Part shown: positions 43,859 through 52,622 of the stretch, one piece after another
Numbering within the stretch: position 1 is the stretch's first letter
How the letters are laid out: the number at the start of each line of letters is the position of its first letter
Assembly: GCA_036625225.1 (NCBI GenBank)
Contig: JAZKUF010000005.1
Span: 186,001-250,000, forward strand
Direction: 5' to 3'
DNA from: Accumulibacter jenkinsii
GTDB taxonomy: Bacteria > Pseudomonadota > Gammaproteobacteria > Burkholderiales > Rhodocyclaceae
DNA: 64,000 bases
Program-made: the position numbers and the translations under genes
The notes under the pieces: generated by a model
Database searches by the model: none
The model's input: only the letters and a program-made list of their open reading frames with translations
What the model was told of the DNA's origin: nothing

Positions 43859-45294
43859 TGACGCGCGGCCCGTTGACGGTCCTGGTGGTCGACGACGAAC
43901 AGCGCTCGCTGGAAACGCTGCGGCGCACGCTGGAAGAACACTTCACCGTCTTCACCGCCGCCTCTGCCGAGGAAGGCAATGCGGTGATGGGAAGCGAGTT
44001 CGTGCACATCGTGGTCACCGACCAGCGCATGCCAGGCACCTCCGGGGTGGAGTTCCTGCGCGGGGTGCGCGCCCAGTGGCCGGACACGGTGCGCCTGATT
44101 CTGTCGGGCTATACCGATGTCGAGGAGATCATCGCCGGCATCAACGAGGCCGGCATCTGGCAATACCTGATGAAGCCCTGGCACGCCGACCAGTTGCTGC
44201 TGACCTTGCAAAGCGCGGCGGATCTATGGCGCTTGCAGCAGGAGAATCAGCGCCTTTCGCTCGAACTGCGCGACAGCCCCGAGTACCTGGCGCGCCAGGT
44301 GGCCAGCCGCCGCATCAAGGCCAGGGCGCAGGCCGGTTTCGATCGCCTCACCCGCGCCGCTGACAGCCCGTTGAACGAAGTGTGTGCGCTGGCCACCCGG
44401 ATTGCCGGACATGACCTGTCGGTGCTGATTACGGGGGATTCGGGAACGGGCAAGGAACTGCTGGCGCGGGCTATCCACTACGCGAGTCCTCGCGCGGAAG
44501 CCTCTTTCGTCGTCGAGAACTGCAGCGCGCTGCCCGATACGCTGCTCGAAGGCGAACTCTTTGGCCACAAACGCGGTGCGTTTACCGGCGCCACCGAGGA
44601 CCGCATCGGGCTGTTCCAGCAAGCCGACGGCGGCACGCTGTTCCTCGATGAAATCGGCGAGACCTCACCGGCGTTCCAGGTCAAGCTGCTGCGCGCGTTG
44701 CAGGAGGGGGAAGTACGCCCGGTGGGTAGCCCGCGTCCGGTGGCGGTGGACGTGCGCATCATCGCGGCAACCAATCGCGACCTGGATGCCGATGTCGCCA
44801 GGGGCCGCTTCCGCGAGGATCTTTACTACCGCATCGCCGGCATGACGCTTTACCTTCCGGCTTTGCGGGAACGGCCACAGGATATTCCGCTGATTGCCAG
44901 CGAACTGCTCAAACGATCGTCAGTGACTGAGCGGCGGTTTTCGGACGCTGCGATGAGCTCCCTGCTTAGCTATGCGTGGCCCGGCAATGTGCGCGAACTG
45001 CAAAATGAAGTGCGCCGGGCTCTGGCGCTCGGCGAGGGAACGCTCCTCGGCGCCGAGTTGCTTTCGCAGCGGGTTCGACAGCCAGTCAAATTTCACGCCT
45101 CGCCGGCTGATACCGCTGAAGGCGAAGGTGAACCCGGCTTGCTCAAAGATCGCCTCGAACGCCTTGAGGAACAGATCATCCAGACATCGATGGCACGCCA
45201 TAAAGGGAACAAGACGCGCGTCGCCGACGAACTGGGGCTGACGCGCCTCGGCTTGCGCATGAAGCTGACGCGTCTCGGACTGGAGGGCGCATGA
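43855..45294 (+). CDS. hoxA: hydrogenase regulator HoxA/HupR, sigma-54-dependent response regulator
   Basis: 479 residues from ATG 43855, overlapping hypD. Receiver domain: VLVVDDEQRSLETL, VVTDQRMPGTSG (phospho-accepting Asp about 55), LSGYTDVEEI. AAA+ domain: ITGDSGTGKELLARAIH (Walker A), GELFGHKRGAFTGATEDR (the GAFTGA loop that contacts sigma-54), GGTLFLDEIGE. C-terminal Fis-type HTH: ARHKGNKTRVADELGLTRLG. It activates hydrogenase genes in response to HoxJ. The -24/-12 element before hybO is its likely target. Confidence 0.95.
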   Translation: MMTRGPLTVLVVDDEQRSLETLRRTLEEHFTVFTAASAEEGNAVMGSEFVHIVVTDQRMPGTSGVEFLRGVRAQWPDTVRLILSGYTDVEEIIAGINEAGIWQYLMKPWHADQLLLTLQSAADLWRLQQENQRLSLELRDSPEYLARQVASRRIKARAQAGFDRLTRAADSPLNEVCALATRIAGHDLSVLITGDSGTGKELLARAIHYASPRAEASFVVENCSALPDTLLEGELFGHKRGAFTGATEDRIGLFQQADGGTLFLDEIGETSPAFQVKLLRALQEGEVRPVGSPRPVAVDVRIIAATNRDLDADVARGRFREDLYYRIAGMTLYLPALRERPQDIPLIASELLKRSSVTERRFSDAAMSSLLSYAWPGNVRELQNEVRRALALGEGTLLGAELLSQRVRQPVKFHASPADTAEGEGEPGLLKDRLERLEEQIIQTSMARHKGNKTRVADELGLTRLGLRMKLTRLGLEGA

Positions 45295-46283
45295 ATCTGC
45301 TCTGGCTGCATTCGGGTGGCTGTGGCGGCTGCACCCTGTCCTGGCTCGGTTACGAGCACGGCCCACTATTCCGGGTGCTGGCCGACGAAGGCGTCGAAAT
45401 ACTCTGGCATCCCAGCCTTTCCGAAGCCGGTGTGGATGAAGCCCGCGAATTGATTGCCCAATGCGCAGATGGCCGCCGCGCGCTGGATATCCTGTGCGTC
45501 GAAGGATCACTGCTGCGCGGGCCGCAGGGCAGCGGTGCGTACCATCGCTTTGGCGGGGGTATCCGGCCGATGGCCGAATGGGTCAGGCAGATCGCCGGAC
45601 GAGCCAGGCACGTGGTGGCCGTCGGCACTTGCGCGGCCTTTGGCGGCGTAACGGCGGCCGGCGTCAATCCGACCGATGCCTGCGGCCTGCAATACGATGG
45701 CGAGCTCGACGGCGGCCTGCTCGGCTCCCACTTTCGCGATTCATCGGGATTGCCGGTGATCAACATTGCCGGCTGTCCGCCGCATCCGGACTGGATAACC
45801 GAGACCCTGGCCCTGCTGGCACACGGCCAGCTAGGTGGCAGCGATCTGGACGACTATGGCCGGCCGCGCTTTTACGCCGATCAACTGGTGCATCACGGCT
45901 GTCCGCGCAACGAGTATTACGAATACAAGGCCAGCGCCGCCAAACCCTCCGACCAGGGCTGCCTGATGGAACAGTTGGGGTGCAAGGGAACGCAAGCCCA
46001 CGCCGATTGCAACCAGCGTTTGTGGAACGGCGAAGGCAGCTGCCTGCGTGGCGGTTTTGCCTGCATCTGCTGCACCGATCCCGCTTTCGAAGAGCCGGGT
46101 CACCCCTTTGAAAGCACGCCGAACATTGCCGGCATTCCCATCGGCCTGCCTTCCGACATGCCAAAAGCCTGGTTCGTGGCGCTTGCCGCCCTTTCAAAGT
46201 CGGCGACCCCGGCGCGCGTGCGCGAGAACGCCCGGGCGGATCATCTGAAGCGTACGCCCCCCGTCAAGCGTGGCCGCAAATGA
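45291..46283 (+). CDS. hoxB: regulatory (H2-sensing) hydrogenase small subunit
   Basis: 330 residues, start overlapping hoxA. No Tat signal peptide: the protein begins directly with NLLWLHSGGCGGCTLSWLGY, the proximal-cluster cysteines, as in HoxB/HupU sensors that stay in the cytoplasm. Further cluster cysteines occur in GTCAAFGG, HHGCPRNEYYEYKAS, LGCKGTQAHADC and CICCTDPAF. It forms the H2 sensor with HoxC and passes the signal to HoxJ. The C-terminus is basic (KRTPPVKRGRK). Confidence 0.94.
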   Translation: MNLLWLHSGGCGGCTLSWLGYEHGPLFRVLADEGVEILWHPSLSEAGVDEARELIAQCADGRRALDILCVEGSLLRGPQGSGAYHRFGGGIRPMAEWVRQIAGRARHVVAVGTCAAFGGVTAAGVNPTDACGLQYDGELDGGLLGSHFRDSSGLPVINIAGCPPHPDWITETLALLAHGQLGGSDLDDYGRPRFYADQLVHHGCPRNEYYEYKASAAKPSDQGCLMEQLGCKGTQAHADCNQRLWNGEGSCLRGGFACICCTDPAFEEPGHPFESTPNIAGIPIGLPSDMPKAWFVALAALSKSATPARVRENARADHLKRTPPVKRGRK

Positions 46284-47725
46284 CGACGCGACGCGTGCTA
46301 GGACCCTTCAACCGGGTCGAGGGCGATCTTGAAATCACCCTCGATATTGAAGCCGGGCGGGTGAGCGCCGCTTTCGTCAACTCCCCGTTGTACCGTGGCT
46401 TCGAACAGATCTTGCAGGGCAAGATGCCGGCTGATGCCTTGACACTGGTGCCGCGCATCTGCGGTATTTGCTCGGTGGCCCAATCGGTCGCCTCGGCGCT
46501 GGCCCTGGTCGAGGCAGCGCAGATCGTCGCGCCGCCGAACGGTCGACTGGCGGCCAATCTGACCCTGGCCACCGAAAACCTGGCCGACCATCTGACCCAC
46601 TTCTATCTTTTCTTCATGCCGGATTTTGCGCGCGCCGACTATGCCGGCAAGCCGTGGCACGCGGCTACCGTCGAGCGCTTTCGCGCCGGTATCGGGAGCG
46701 CGGCGAACGAAATGCTGCCAGCGCGCGCCCGTTTCATGCAGATGATGGGCCTGCTGGCCGGCAAATGGCCGCATACCCTGGCCGTCCAGCCCGGCGGTTC
46801 GACGCGCCCGCTGCAGCGCACGGAGATTTTCCGGCTGCATCGCATCCTGCGCGATTTTCGCCGTTTTCTGGAAAGGACAACCTTCGGCTGCCGCCTTGAA
46901 GAAGTGGCCGCTTTGTCCAGCCGGAACGAGCTGAGTGCCTGGCAGCAACAAGCCGGCGGTGGCGATCTGCGCCATTTTCTGCACATCGCCGACGATCTCG
47001 ACTTGTGGCATCTCGGGCGTGGCAGCGACCGATTCATCAGCTACGGGTGTTATCCCGAAGCCGGGGGGCGCCTGTTTCCCGCCGGGTCCTGGGATCAACA
47101 ATCCCGGCCACTCGATACCACCCGGATCAGTGAAGACATTTCCCATGCCTGGTATGTGGCCGCCGGTTTGCCGCAACATCCGGCGAACGGCGGCACTCTG
47201 CCGATGGCCGATAAACCGGCAGCCTATTCATGGTGCAAGGCGCCGCGCCTGGCCGGTCAGGTGGTAGAAACCGGTGCTCTGGCGCGACAAATGGTCGCTG
47301 CGCACCCGCTCGCTCGGGCCATGGTGCAGGTCGCCGGTGGCAGCGTTGCCGCCCGGGTGGTGGCGCGTCTGCAGGAACTGGCGCTGGTGATACCGGCGAT
47401 GGAACGCTGGCTGGACGAAATCACCCCCGGCGAACCCTGGTGCATTGCCGGCCCTCTGGCCGATGAGAGCAGAGGCGCCGGCCTCATCGAAGCCGCCCGC
47501 GGATCGCTCGGTCACTGGCTGAGCGTGAAGCGTGGCCGCATCCACAGCTATCAGATCATCGCCCCCACGACCTGGAATTTTTCACCGCGCGACGCGCAAG
47601 GCCAACCGGGCGCCCTGGAGCAAGCCCTCGCCGGTTTGCCGGCGACCGCCGACCAGGCGCTCCCGGCCGCGATTCATCATGTGGTCCGCAGTTTTGATCC
47701 GTGCATGGTCTGCACGGTGCACTGA
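46280..47725 (+). CDS. hoxC: regulatory (H2-sensing) hydrogenase large subunit
   Basis: 481 residues, overlapping hoxB by four bases. L1 motif RICGICSVAQ and L2 motif DPCMVCTVH carry the four Cys ligands of the Ni-Fe site. The protein ends exactly at this His, without the cleavable C-terminal extension of energy-yielding hydrogenases, which is the hallmark of HoxC/HupV sensors; no protease is needed. It oxidises H2 at a low rate as signal input and should bind HoxJ. Confidence 0.95.
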   Translation: MTTRRVLGPFNRVEGDLEITLDIEAGRVSAAFVNSPLYRGFEQILQGKMPADALTLVPRICGICSVAQSVASALALVEAAQIVAPPNGRLAANLTLATENLADHLTHFYLFFMPDFARADYAGKPWHAATVERFRAGIGSAANEMLPARARFMQMMGLLAGKWPHTLAVQPGGSTRPLQRTEIFRLHRILRDFRRFLERTTFGCRLEEVAALSSRNELSAWQQQAGGGDLRHFLHIADDLDLWHLGRGSDRFISYGCYPEAGGRLFPAGSWDQQSRPLDTTRISEDISHAWYVAAGLPQHPANGGTLPMADKPAAYSWCKAPRLAGQVVETGALARQMVAAHPLARAMVQVAGGSVAARVVARLQELALVIPAMERWLDEITPGEPWCIAGPLADESRGAGLIEAARGSLGHWLSVKRGRIHSYQIIAPTTWNFSPRDAQGQPGALEQALAGLPATADQALPAAIHHVVRSFDPCMVCTVH

Positions 47726-47750
47726 GCTCTATGGCTTTGCTCAGGAACTG

Positions 47751-49136
47751 ATGAAAAGCAGACCCAATGACCCGACAGACGACTCGGTCGGGAAGGGCTG
47801 CGCCTCCCTGCAGACCGTCGAGCTGCTGGCTGCCGCTACCGCTGCAGCGGCAGAGGACAGCATCTGGCTGGACGTGATTCACAAGATGGACGAGGTCTAT
47901 AACGACCTCCTGCAGTACGAAGTCAGCCTTGAGGAAAAGAATGCCGCGCTGGAGGACTCGCAGCAGTTCATTTCATCGGTGCTGACCTCGATGTCCGATC
48001 TGCTGATTGTCTGCAGCCGCTCGGGTTTTATCGAGAGCGTGAATCAGGCCCTGCTCAACTTGCTGGGATTCGATGAAGAGTCTCTGCACGGCCGGCCGAT
48101 ATTCGACCTCTTTGCTGACGCGAAGTCGCGCGAAATCGCCGGGCGCCTGCTGGTCGAGCAGATGGGCCAGACGGTTGCCGATGGCGAGTTTCAGCTGCAG
48201 GCCGCCAACGGCAGCGCCATTCCGGTTTCGCTCAACTGCACGCCGCGTTACAGCGGCGTCGGCAAGTTGATGGGGGTGGTCATTACCGGTCGTCCGCTCG
48301 GTGAATTGAGGCGGGCCTACCAGGCCCTGCGCCAGGCCCACGAGGATCTCAAAACCACCCAGCACCAGCTGATCCACTCCGAAAAAATGGCCTCGCTCGG
48401 GCGCCTTGTGGCGGGGGTAGCCCACGAACTGAACAACCCGATCAGCTTCGTGTATGGCAACACCATCGCCCTCAAGCGCTATGCAGAGCGTTTCGGGCGT
48501 TACCTGGCCGCGATCCATGGCGGTGCCTCGGCAGAGAAATGCGCGGCCTTGCGCGAGGAACTGCGGATTGACCGGATGCTGAGCGATTTGCCTTCGCTGA
48601 TCGAGGGGACGCTCGAAGGGGCGGAACGTACGCGCGACATCGTCGACGCTCTCAAGCGGTTTTCGGTCAAGGATCGAGACGAACGGCAGGCGTGCGAGCT
48701 GCGCGAGATCGTCGAGCGTGCGGTGATCTGGATCCAAAAAGGAATTGCCGATCAATTTTCGGTGCGCCTGCTGTTTGCAGAGCGTTTGTACACCACAGGA
48801 TCCCCGGGGCAGTTGCTGCAGGTGGCGATGAATCTGATCCAGAACGCAGCTGACGCGACAGAGGGGGTGCCGGAGCGGCGTCTGGAAATCTCGGCGCGCG
48901 CGGAAGGAGCGGAAGCGGTGATCGACTTCCACGATAACGGCCCGGGCATTCCCGCCAGTAATCTGGGCAAGCTGTTCGAACCTTTCTTCACCACCAAGGC
49001 GGTCGGTCGCGGGACCGGCCTGGGCCTGGCGATCAGCTATGGCATCGTCGAGCGCCACGGCGGCACACTGACGGCCGGCAACCACCCCCTGGGAGGGGGA
49101 TCGTTTTGCCTGCGCCTGCCCTTGGCGAGAGGTTGA
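47751..49136 (+). CDS. hoxJ: hydrogenase sensor histidine kinase HoxJ/HupT
   Basis: 461 residues from ATG 47751 behind CAGGAACTG; longer frames overlap hoxC. Order: N-terminal helix, a PAS domain (SSVLTSMSDLLIVCSRSGFI to GVVITGRPL), a coiled coil, the H-box LVAGVAHELNNPISFVYGN, and an ATPase domain with LIQNAADAT (N-box), DNGPGIP (G1) and GTGLGLAISYGIVERHGG (G2). No membrane segments. In known systems HoxJ is held off or switched by HoxBC in the presence of H2, and controls HoxA phosphorylation. Confidence 0.93.
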   Translation: MKSRPNDPTDDSVGKGCASLQTVELLAAATAAAAEDSIWLDVIHKMDEVYNDLLQYEVSLEEKNAALEDSQQFISSVLTSMSDLLIVCSRSGFIESVNQALLNLLGFDEESLHGRPIFDLFADAKSREIAGRLLVEQMGQTVADGEFQLQAANGSAIPVSLNCTPRYSGVGKLMGVVITGRPLGELRRAYQALRQAHEDLKTTQHQLIHSEKMASLGRLVAGVAHELNNPISFVYGNTIALKRYAERFGRYLAAIHGGASAEKCAALREELRIDRMLSDLPSLIEGTLEGAERTRDIVDALKRFSVKDRDERQACELREIVERAVIWIQKGIADQFSVRLLFAERLYTTGSPGQLLQVAMNLIQNAADATEGVPERRLEISARAEGAEAVIDFHDNGPGIPASNLGKLFEPFFTTKAVGRGTGLGLAISYGIVERHGGTLTAGNHPLGGGSFCLRLPLARG

Positions 49137-49184
49137 TTGATAGATGAACCCTCGAGCGTCCTTGCGGCTTGTGGAAAGGGCACG

Positions 49185-50171
49185 ATGAGCCCCGTAATCG
49201 ATGCCGGGAGTGTGCAAATCCGGCTTCAGGGTGACGGCGCAAAAGTCATCTCCGTCCAGGTGGTCAGCCAGCGGCCACAGGTGGCAAGAGTTCTCAAGGG
49301 GCGACCGGCCGACGCCGCGGCAGCGCTCGTTCCCCGGCTCTTTTCGCTCTGCGCGCGCGCCCAGGGAACGGCCGCCCGACTGGCCGTGGCAGCAGCCCGT
49401 GGCGAGGAATCAGCGCCAGGCCTTGATCCAGATGTCGTCCGTGAGGTCATGCGCGAACACCTCTGGCGCTGGTTGATCGAGCTTCCCCTGCTGTTTGGCA
49501 GACTTGCGCTGCGCGAACAGTTCTCGATCGCCCTCCGCGCGCTGGACAGCAGCCCCGGCGAGGCGCTGCGAGGCTTGCTGGCGGCGCCAGAAATTATCTG
49601 CCTTGTCGAGTCGATCAGGACGCTGGAACAGCCCCCGCTGCGCGCCACAGCGCTGCTTCGCATCGACTCGGCACAAGCCTCGCTCGACGACTGGCCGCTG
49701 CTCAGTGAAGCGTTCTGCCGTACGCCGACATGGCGCGGGAAAGCCGCCGAGACCGGTGCCCTGGCGCGCTGCCCGAACAATCGGGCTGCGGTCGGCGGTG
49801 CCTTTGCCGCGCGCTGGCTGGCACGCCTGGCCGAGCTTGAAACCTGGGCAGCCGATACGCAGCAGATCGGCACAGGCGGTACGGCGAGCGCCGTGCCGGT
49901 GGCGCCCGGAATCGGCCGGGCAGTGGTCGAAACCGCCCGCGGATTGCTGATGCACGAGGTCGTTCTGGAGGACGATCGGGTTGCGGATTACCGCATCGTG
50001 GCTCCCACCGAATGGAACTTTCACCCCCAGGGACCACTTTCCGGCTGGTTGATCGGCAGACCCTGTGCCGATCAGGCTGAACTGCTCGGTTTTGCCGCGC
50101 AAGCCGTGGCGGCGCTCGATCCCTGTGTGCGCTGGGAGCTGAGGCGGGAATCGGGACAGCCGCCGCAATGA
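49185..50171 (+). CDS. hupK: HupK/HoxV-like hydrogenase assembly protein
   Basis: 328 residues from ATG 49185 behind GGAAAGGG; a TTG at 49137 is in frame but has no site. It looks like a degenerate large subunit: the L1 motif is reduced to RLFSLCARAQGT and the L2 motif to LDPCVRWEL, each with a single Cys, while TAPTEWNFHPQGP-like APTEWNFHPQGPLSG still matches large subunits. This is the pattern of HupK/HoxV, proposed to be a scaffold that receives the Fe(CN)2CO group from HypC/D during assembly of O2-tolerant membrane hydrogenases. Last gene of the hyp-hox operon. Confidence 0.82.
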   Translation: MSPVIDAGSVQIRLQGDGAKVISVQVVSQRPQVARVLKGRPADAAAALVPRLFSLCARAQGTAARLAVAAARGEESAPGLDPDVVREVMREHLWRWLIELPLLFGRLALREQFSIALRALDSSPGEALRGLLAAPEIICLVESIRTLEQPPLRATALLRIDSAQASLDDWPLLSEAFCRTPTWRGKAAETGALARCPNNRAAVGGAFAARWLARLAELETWAADTQQIGTGGTASAVPVAPGIGRAVVETARGLLMHEVVLEDDRVADYRIVAPTEWNFHPQGPLSGWLIGRPCADQAELLGFAAQAVAALDPCVRWELRRESGQPPQ

Positions 50172-50254
50172 AGACAGAGTCAAGGGATATCCAGAGGAAG
50201 TGCCTCCCCAGGGTTCAGCGGCGGTGAAGGGGGGTCTCATTCAACGGGATCTCT

Positions 50255-51925
50255 TCACTGCCTGCTGGCTCCCACCGCACCGTAACCCGTTTGGGCACGC
50301 ATGTACTGGTCGTCGAAGGCATCCATTTCCGACCTTGCCCTGGCACTCGTATCGGACCTGGAGAAGAGGTAGGCCAGCAGGAAGGCCAGGGGCATGGCGA
50401 ACAGGGCCGGCTGGGAGTAGGGGAAAATTGCCTGCGCATTACCCAGCACATCGACCCACACCGATTTCGAAAGCACAACCAAAGCGACCGAGGAGATAAG
50501 ACCGCCATAGCCGGCGAAGAGTGCCCCCCGGCTGGTCAGGCCCTTCCAGTACATGGAAAGTATCAATACCGGGAAAGTGGCTGCCGACGCGATGCCGAAG
50601 ACCAGTCCGACCATGAAGGCAATGTTCTGCTTCTCGAACAGGATGCCGAGAAAGATGGCGACAAAGCCAAGGCTGAGGGTTGCCAGCTTTGAAACCCGGA
50701 TCTCGGACGCCTCGGTCGCCTGCCCCTTCTTGATCACGCAGGCGTAGAGATCATGCGAGATGGCCGAAGCGCCAGCCAGCGCCAGACCGGAGACCACGGC
50801 CAGGATGGTGGCTAAGGCGACAACTGCCATGAAACCGAGCAGCATGTCGCCGCCAACCGCCCTGGCCAGATGCATGACCACCATGTTGCCACCGCCGACC
50901 AGCTTGCCGCCGACATCCCCTCCTTCGAAGAAATCCGGATTCCGGCCGACGATCAGTATGGCGCAGAGGCCCATGATGAAGATCACGTTGAAGAAGTAGG
51001 CGACAATGCCGGAAGCGTAGAGCATCGATTTGCGGGCTTCCCTGGCATTGGCTACCGTAAAGAAACGCATCAGGATATGGGGCAGTCCGGCGGTGCCGAA
51101 CATCAGGCCGAGCCCCAGGGAAATGGCGTTCACCGGATCAGCCAGCAGACTACCCGGGGTCATCAGCCTGATTCCCAGTTGATGCACGGATGTTGCCTTT
51201 TCGATCAGGGTCTGATACGAGAAACCGAACTGGCTGTAGGCCAGAAGCATGCACAGGGTGCCGCCGATCAGCAGCATGCCGGTCTTGATGATTTGCACCC
51301 AGGTGGTGGCAACCATGCCGCCGAAAGCGACATAGACCATCATCAGGAGACCCACTGCGAAGACAGCGATACTGTAATCCAGGCCGAAGAGCAGCTTGAT
51401 CAACTGACCGGCACCAACCAGCTGGGCAACCAGATAGAAGATGATCACGGTCAGCGAGGAAATCGCCACCATGGTACGCACCTTGCCCTGATCGAGACGG
51501 AACGAGGTGATATCGGAGAGGGTATATTGACCCAGATTGCGCAGGCGCTCGGCCATCAGGAAGAGGATGATCGGCCAGCCGACGAAGAAAGACAGCATGT
51601 AAAGGTAGCCGTCAAAGCCCTGGCCGTAGACCAGGGCAGTCAAACCGAGCAGCGTGGCCGCAGACATGTAGTCACCGGCAATGGCCAGGCCGTTCTGGAA
51701 GCCGGTGATTTCGGCACCGGCCGTGTAGAAGTCCGCCGTAGACCGGGTGCGACTGGATGCCCACCAGGTAATCCCGATACTCAGCACCACAAAAATGCAG
51801 AACATGAAGATGGCGTGCCCGTTAGTCGGTTCTTCCGCAGCCCCGGCGAGCGGCGTGCCGGCATGGGCCAGGGTACTGAAGGCGAAGAGCACGAGCGCTT
51901 TACCAGGTTGAGTCAGGCGGCGCAT
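50255..51925 (-). CDS. actP: acetate/cation symporter ActP
   Basis: 556 residues, sodium:solute symporter family with about 13 membrane helices and an N-terminal signal-like helix. TADFYTAGAEITGFQNGLAI and GDYMSAATLLGLTALVYGQG are typical of ActP; FGTAGLPHILMRFFTVANAR also. Imports acetate and other short carboxylates. Shares one base with the DUF485 gene (TAATG). Lies between the hyp-hox and hyb operons on the opposite strand, so it is transcribed independently of them and convergent with hupK. Confidence 0.93.
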   Translation of the reverse strand: MRRLTQPGKALVLFAFSTLAHAGTPLAGAAEEPTNGHAIFMFCIFVVLSIGITWWASSRTRSTADFYTAGAEITGFQNGLAIAGDYMSAATLLGLTALVYGQGFDGYLYMLSFFVGWPIILFLMAERLRNLGQYTLSDITSFRLDQGKVRTMVAISSLTVIIFYLVAQLVGAGQLIKLLFGLDYSIAVFAVGLLMMVYVAFGGMVATTWVQIIKTGMLLIGGTLCMLLAYSQFGFSYQTLIEKATSVHQLGIRLMTPGSLLADPVNAISLGLGLMFGTAGLPHILMRFFTVANAREARKSMLYASGIVAYFFNVIFIMGLCAILIVGRNPDFFEGGDVGGKLVGGGNMVVMHLARAVGGDMLLGFMAVVALATILAVVSGLALAGASAISHDLYACVIKKGQATEASEIRVSKLATLSLGFVAIFLGILFEKQNIAFMVGLVFGIASAATFPVLILSMYWKGLTSRGALFAGYGGLISSVALVVLSKSVWVDVLGNAQAIFPYSQPALFAMPLAFLLAYLFSRSDTSARARSEMDAFDDQYMRAQTGYGAVGASRQ

Positions 51926-52245
51926 TATCCATTCTCCTTCTGTGCTTGCTCGATGATTTCCTCGGTCAGGGCGTCGAATTCGCTATTGGCGATATTGACG
52001 TAAAAGGCCGCGATGACCCAGAAGAAGAAGAACAGGAAAAGCTCAATGACGACCCCCACAGAGACCATCGAGACTTCGCTGACCGGCTGGCCGAGAGCGA
52101 CCGGGTCGAAAGCGACCATCAGCACGAATCCGAAAAACATCGTGAAAACAATAGCCGCCAGGGTCCAGGCAAAACGCCCCCGCTTCCTGATCAGTTCCCC
52201 GAATTTCGGATTGCCCCGCATCCGCTTATACATTTCATTACTCAT
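51925..52245 (-). CDS. DUF485 membrane protein (YjcH type)
   Basis: 106 residues with two membrane helices. MSNEMYKRMRGNPKFGELIR followed by KRGRFAWTLAAIVFTMFFGF is the standard beginning of the DUF485 protein that precedes actP in many proteobacteria (yjcH-actP). It is probably a small partner or assembly factor of the symporter. Translation is coupled through TAATG. The start ATG 52245 has a GGAGGGATCG-type ribosome binding site just upstream on its strand. Confidence 0.9.
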   Translation of the reverse strand: MSNEMYKRMRGNPKFGELIRKRGRFAWTLAAIVFTMFFGFVLMVAFDPVALGQPVSEVSMVSVGVVIELFLFFFFWVIAAFYVNIANSEFDALTEEIIEQAQKENG

Positions 52246-52622
52246 GACGATCCCTCCCTCTTGTAATCCATGAACACTGAATCCATGAACAATGGCCGGT
52301 CAGCGTGCGGAGTTCGCCACGACGGGTAGACGGGCAAGTCTTTGTGCAATCAGCCTGCATACAAGATTCATGCCTGCCCGCTGCGCCTCCCTAAATGCCG
52401 GAGAATCAAGGCCTTGCTAGCGATGACTGCGATCTGTCATTGGCGCAAAGTGGTTAGTTTTGTGGTTATTAACTAATCGTTTTGCTGATTGCCTGGCAAG
52501 CCACCGCCTGGGTAAGCCCTTGAATTCTCAGCAGGGCGACTTCCTTTCCTGCATGGCATGCGATTTGCTGTTGATGCTGTTATCCGGTCGGAACGCGGCC
52601 AGACACCAGGGGGAGAGAAGGC
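52246..52622. other. 377-base divergent control region between DUF485-actP and hybO
   Basis: Contains the sigma-54 promoter at 52554-52569. An A+T-rich stretch at 52445-52490 (GTGGTTATTAACTAATCG) lies 70-110 bases upstream of it, a suitable place for IHF or for the HoxA enhancer sites; no exact consensus was fixed. The promoter for the actP operon must be here also. Confidence 0.5.
52554..52569 (+). promoter_or_regulatory. sigma-54 (-24/-12) promoter of the hyb operon
   Basis: TGGCATGCGATTTGCT matches the consensus TGGCACG-N4-TTGCW at all but one position, with exactly ten bases between GG and GC. Transcription would start near 52581, about 42 bases before the hybO ATG. A sigma-54 activator (HoxA) is encoded in the neighbouring operon, so the assignment fits. 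Confidence 0.8.

Noticed and set aside
52490..52510. Second candidate -24/-12 site around CTGGCAAGCCACCGCC
   Set aside because: Only nine bases lie between GG and GC, which is not compatible with sigma-54; the site at 52554 has the right spacing.
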